NCBI GenBank assembly: GCA_958298945.1 | Contig: OY282605.1 | Span: 110,108,267 to 110,172,266 of the forward strand | DNA: 64,000 nucleotides | Reading direction: 5' to 3' | DNA from: Atherix ibis | Lineage: Eukaryota; Arthropoda; Insecta; Diptera; Athericidae | Shown: positions 61,431 to 64,000 of the stretch, in pieces | Numbering within the stretch: position 1 is the stretch's first letter | How the letters are laid out: every line of letters starts with the position of its first letter | Translations under genes and position numbers: made by a program | Notes under the pieces: generated by a model | What the model was told of the DNA's origin: nothing | The model's input: only the letters and a program-made list of their open reading frames with translations | Database searches by the model: none

Positions 61431-63371
61431 ATTTTTACAGAATGGAGGAATCAACCCCAAGCCCTAAAAGACCGTATTCCCTACTGCGCTGTTCCATGGC
61501 AATACAATCAGCTCTTACCATGTAAGAGTATATTATAATAATTTATATTAGTTTAAAAGAGCTTGTCAATAGCTGACCAAAGGACTCAATATTAATACTA
61601 TATACATCAAATATATATTATGCAAAACATACAGAATTCGAAAGGACTCTCTTTTTTTATAAAAAATTATTCAAAATCGAATTCATATAAAATAATTTAT
61701 TAAGATTATATTAAAAAGGTAAAAAAAAAATTAAAATTGTACAATTATGGACAATTATAATAATAATAAATTATATTAATTTTACTTTAGTATTGACTAA
61801 CGACGGAGCACTGCTCTTTTATTTACTGTACTCTTTTCGAAAGATTCTTTTGAATTGAAAACTATATTCGAAAATAACAGCTACTTTCAATTAAATATTT
61901 TTAATATTATTTTTCTGTAATCATCTTCTCTTGTTAAGTTTTTACAACTATAAACTATTACAAATAATGTATTTAAAAGTAATTTTAAATTGCTGTAAAT
62001 TAATTTCGAATCAATTTCGAATTGGTGATAAGCTTTGATAATATTGTAACCTTGCTTAATTCGATCGTGCTTTAGTTAAAACACAATGGCGCTGTTTATA
62101 TAACTTTAGCCTCTTTTTTTAGGGCCTTTTCTATTATTTTTTTTTTGAAAAATTTAAAAATAATGTATTATAAATAATTTCTATTACAAGCGGACTGAAA
62201 ATAAATTGAAAGTATTTATTAAAGTTATTTTGGGTAATTATTCCCTAAAAAATATGAACATTTCGCAGTGCACATAATCCTCAATAAATGGTAGTACTCG
62301 TAGTTACGCAAGCATGGCAAATGGCGAGTGAGGAAAAATTTGCATCACTCTTTTTTTATGAAGAATTTTATTTATCTGTCTCCCTCGTATACGAATATTT
62401 GTGCAATACTTTTTTTAATAAATATTTTAAGCCATCTTTAATGAGACTATACACACATTCTGGATACAAAAAAAAGAAAGACTGACTATGTTTTATGAAA
62501 TTCGCTACTAATTATACAGATAATATCAATCAATATTTTTTAGACACATCATTTTATATGACAATATAAAGTTTATTAAATACTAAAAATTTTGTTAAAA
62601 AGAAAAATTTACAAATATATATAATTGAAGGAAATCTTGTTACTTTCTTTGGAAAATGATTCTTTGATTTAATTTCCGCTCAAAAATTACCAACCTAAAA
62701 TTAACTTAGGAATTTGATTATTAAAAAAAAACTTTAGATAATCTTTACTCCAAATAATGCCCGATAAAAAAAATACAATTAATATCTTATATGAAAGCTA
62801 ATAAAGTTCACCAGCAGTTGTTATTATTTACTTTACTCGAAAATAATTTTTTGTTATTTCACGCGAAAATTATTGATCAAATACTCCACATAAATAGGCT
62901 AAAATATGTGAGAAATATTTCGCCGTTAATTTCTATTAACGTTCAAGGCAATATTAAAAAAAATACTATTTTTGTATTATTTTTTAATATTATTAAATTA
63001 TAATGTAAATATTTTTTAAATAGCTCTTTTTTTTAGGTACATTCGCTTAAAATGAGTTAAGGTATGAGAGGAGATATTTTTTATTATTAAGTTTTCAATT
63101 TTATTACGAAAATGTTAAACAGAAGTGGATTGGTTATAAAAATATATTATAAAAATAAAATATTATTTATTAAAAATATATTTTTTTTTCTAAAAATCCC
63201 ACAGTAGAATTTTTTTTTATTAAAATTTTACTAAAAATTATATCAACCAAGAAATAAGTAAGTTTTTTTCATTAAATTTAATTGTTTTTGTTTTTATTAT
63301 ATTTTCTAATAAATTAAAAAGAATAGAAATATTTTTAAATTTATTTTCTAAATTTTACCGAAGAAACTATA
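61431..63371. other. AT-rich DNA, nothing recognised
   Basis: No supported gene. A small patch at 61440-61510 is less AT-rich and could belong to the nearby LINE remnant. Confidence 0.4.
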
Positions 63372-64000
63372 GAGTGTCCTAAAATTTACGCAAGAACTCT
63401 CTACAGCCTGTTCTCATGAAGGATTTGAATCTTCATGACCTACTCAACAGGAAGCGAATGCTGATTTTTCGAACAAAATCATCTTAAGTGATGAGGCTCA
63501 TTTTCCTCTTGATCGCTTGTTTAATCGACAAAATTGCCGCACAACGTGTTACTGTTTCGCTGGAGGCATCATTGGACCATTATTCTTCGAAAATACAGCT
63601 GGTCAGGCAAAAACAGTTAATGGTGCTCGCTATAGCCAGTTTTTTGTACCTCAATTGCAAGATATTGATGTGGATGAACATGTGGTTTCAACAAGACGGT
63701 GCTCCATGCTATACAGCCCGAGAAACAATTCAATTACTGTATGTATCATTACGTATAATTTTCTGTTTTGAACTTTTTTCTTTAGGGTTATTTGAAGCCT
63801 AAGATTTATACCAACATGCCCGCGACCATTCACGCCTTGACGGAGGAAATGGAGCGCTGTATCAGCAAAATTCAGCCACATTTATGCAAAATAATCATGG
63901 AAAATTTCAACAATGTAGTATGTATGTGCCAAAAAAGCCGTGGTGGCCATTTAATTTACCAGATATGCTATTCTATACATAACCTTATACTGTATACTTT
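63372..64000 (+). mobile_element. DD41D-type Tc1/mariner relic running to the window end
   Basis: Frames encode FSNKIILSDEAHFPLDRLFN RQNC-type sequence near 63470, GGIIGPLFFENTAGQ, NGARYSQFFVPQLQDIDVDE, WFQQDGAPCYTARETIQLL near 63690, then GYLKPKIYTNMPATIHALTE near 63785 and SRGGHLIYQICYSI near 63945. The stretch between QDG and GYLKP, with the third catalytic Asp, is deleted or scrambled. Confidence 0.78.

Overview
The window is AT-rich nuclear DNA from an insect, most likely a fly (Diptera). The evidence is intron-split genes with GT-AG junctions, an ortholog of Drosophila hyperplastic discs (hyd, UBR5 family), and many decayed Tc1/mariner and R1-type elements. Nothing prokaryotic, no CRISPR array and no convincing tRNA or rRNA was seen. 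All splice models were read by eye, with reading frame checked across every junction.

Layout. 1-11,025: gene-free DNA with a decayed mariner (about 590-1560), a DD41D transposase relic (about 2250-3345), a chimeric mariner (about 4746-5745), a MITE-like element (5769-6647) and a mariner with an internal tandem duplication (9670-11023). 11,026-14,675: AT-rich upstream DNA of hyd. 14,676-30,520 (+): a complete hyd coding region in 23 exons, about 3,096 codons, with UBA, beta-propeller-type, UBR-box, MLLE and HECT domains in the family order. 30,521-34,770: hyd 3' flank, a mellifera-type mariner (32220-33156) and an unusual foldback element with an internal minisatellite (33372-34077).

34,772-59,377 (-): a second large gene, converging on hyd, rebuilt from six exons: 59377-59219, 49083-45800, 43305-41740, 36244-35888, 35728-35634 and 35258 onward. 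It encodes at least about 1,930 residues of Ser/Thr/Asn-rich, probably disordered protein. Its start lies upstream of 59377 and was not found. At its 3' end the frame appears to break by one base just before a helical, BESS-like tail. Its introns hold most of the transposon relics: five Tc1/mariner pieces at 37.8-41.3 kb, a deleted mariner at 43.7-44.6 kb, two DD41D relics at 50.7-52.4 kb and LINE pieces at 55.6-58.4 kb. A last LINE relic (61.1-61.4 kb) and a last DD41D relic (63.4-64.0 kb) lie upstream of the known exons.

The two genes share no visible pathway. hyd is a conserved E3 ubiquitin ligase; the minus-strand protein has no function I can assign. The rest is transposon turnover: TA-flanked mariners, deletions, chimeras, foldbacks and nested insertions.
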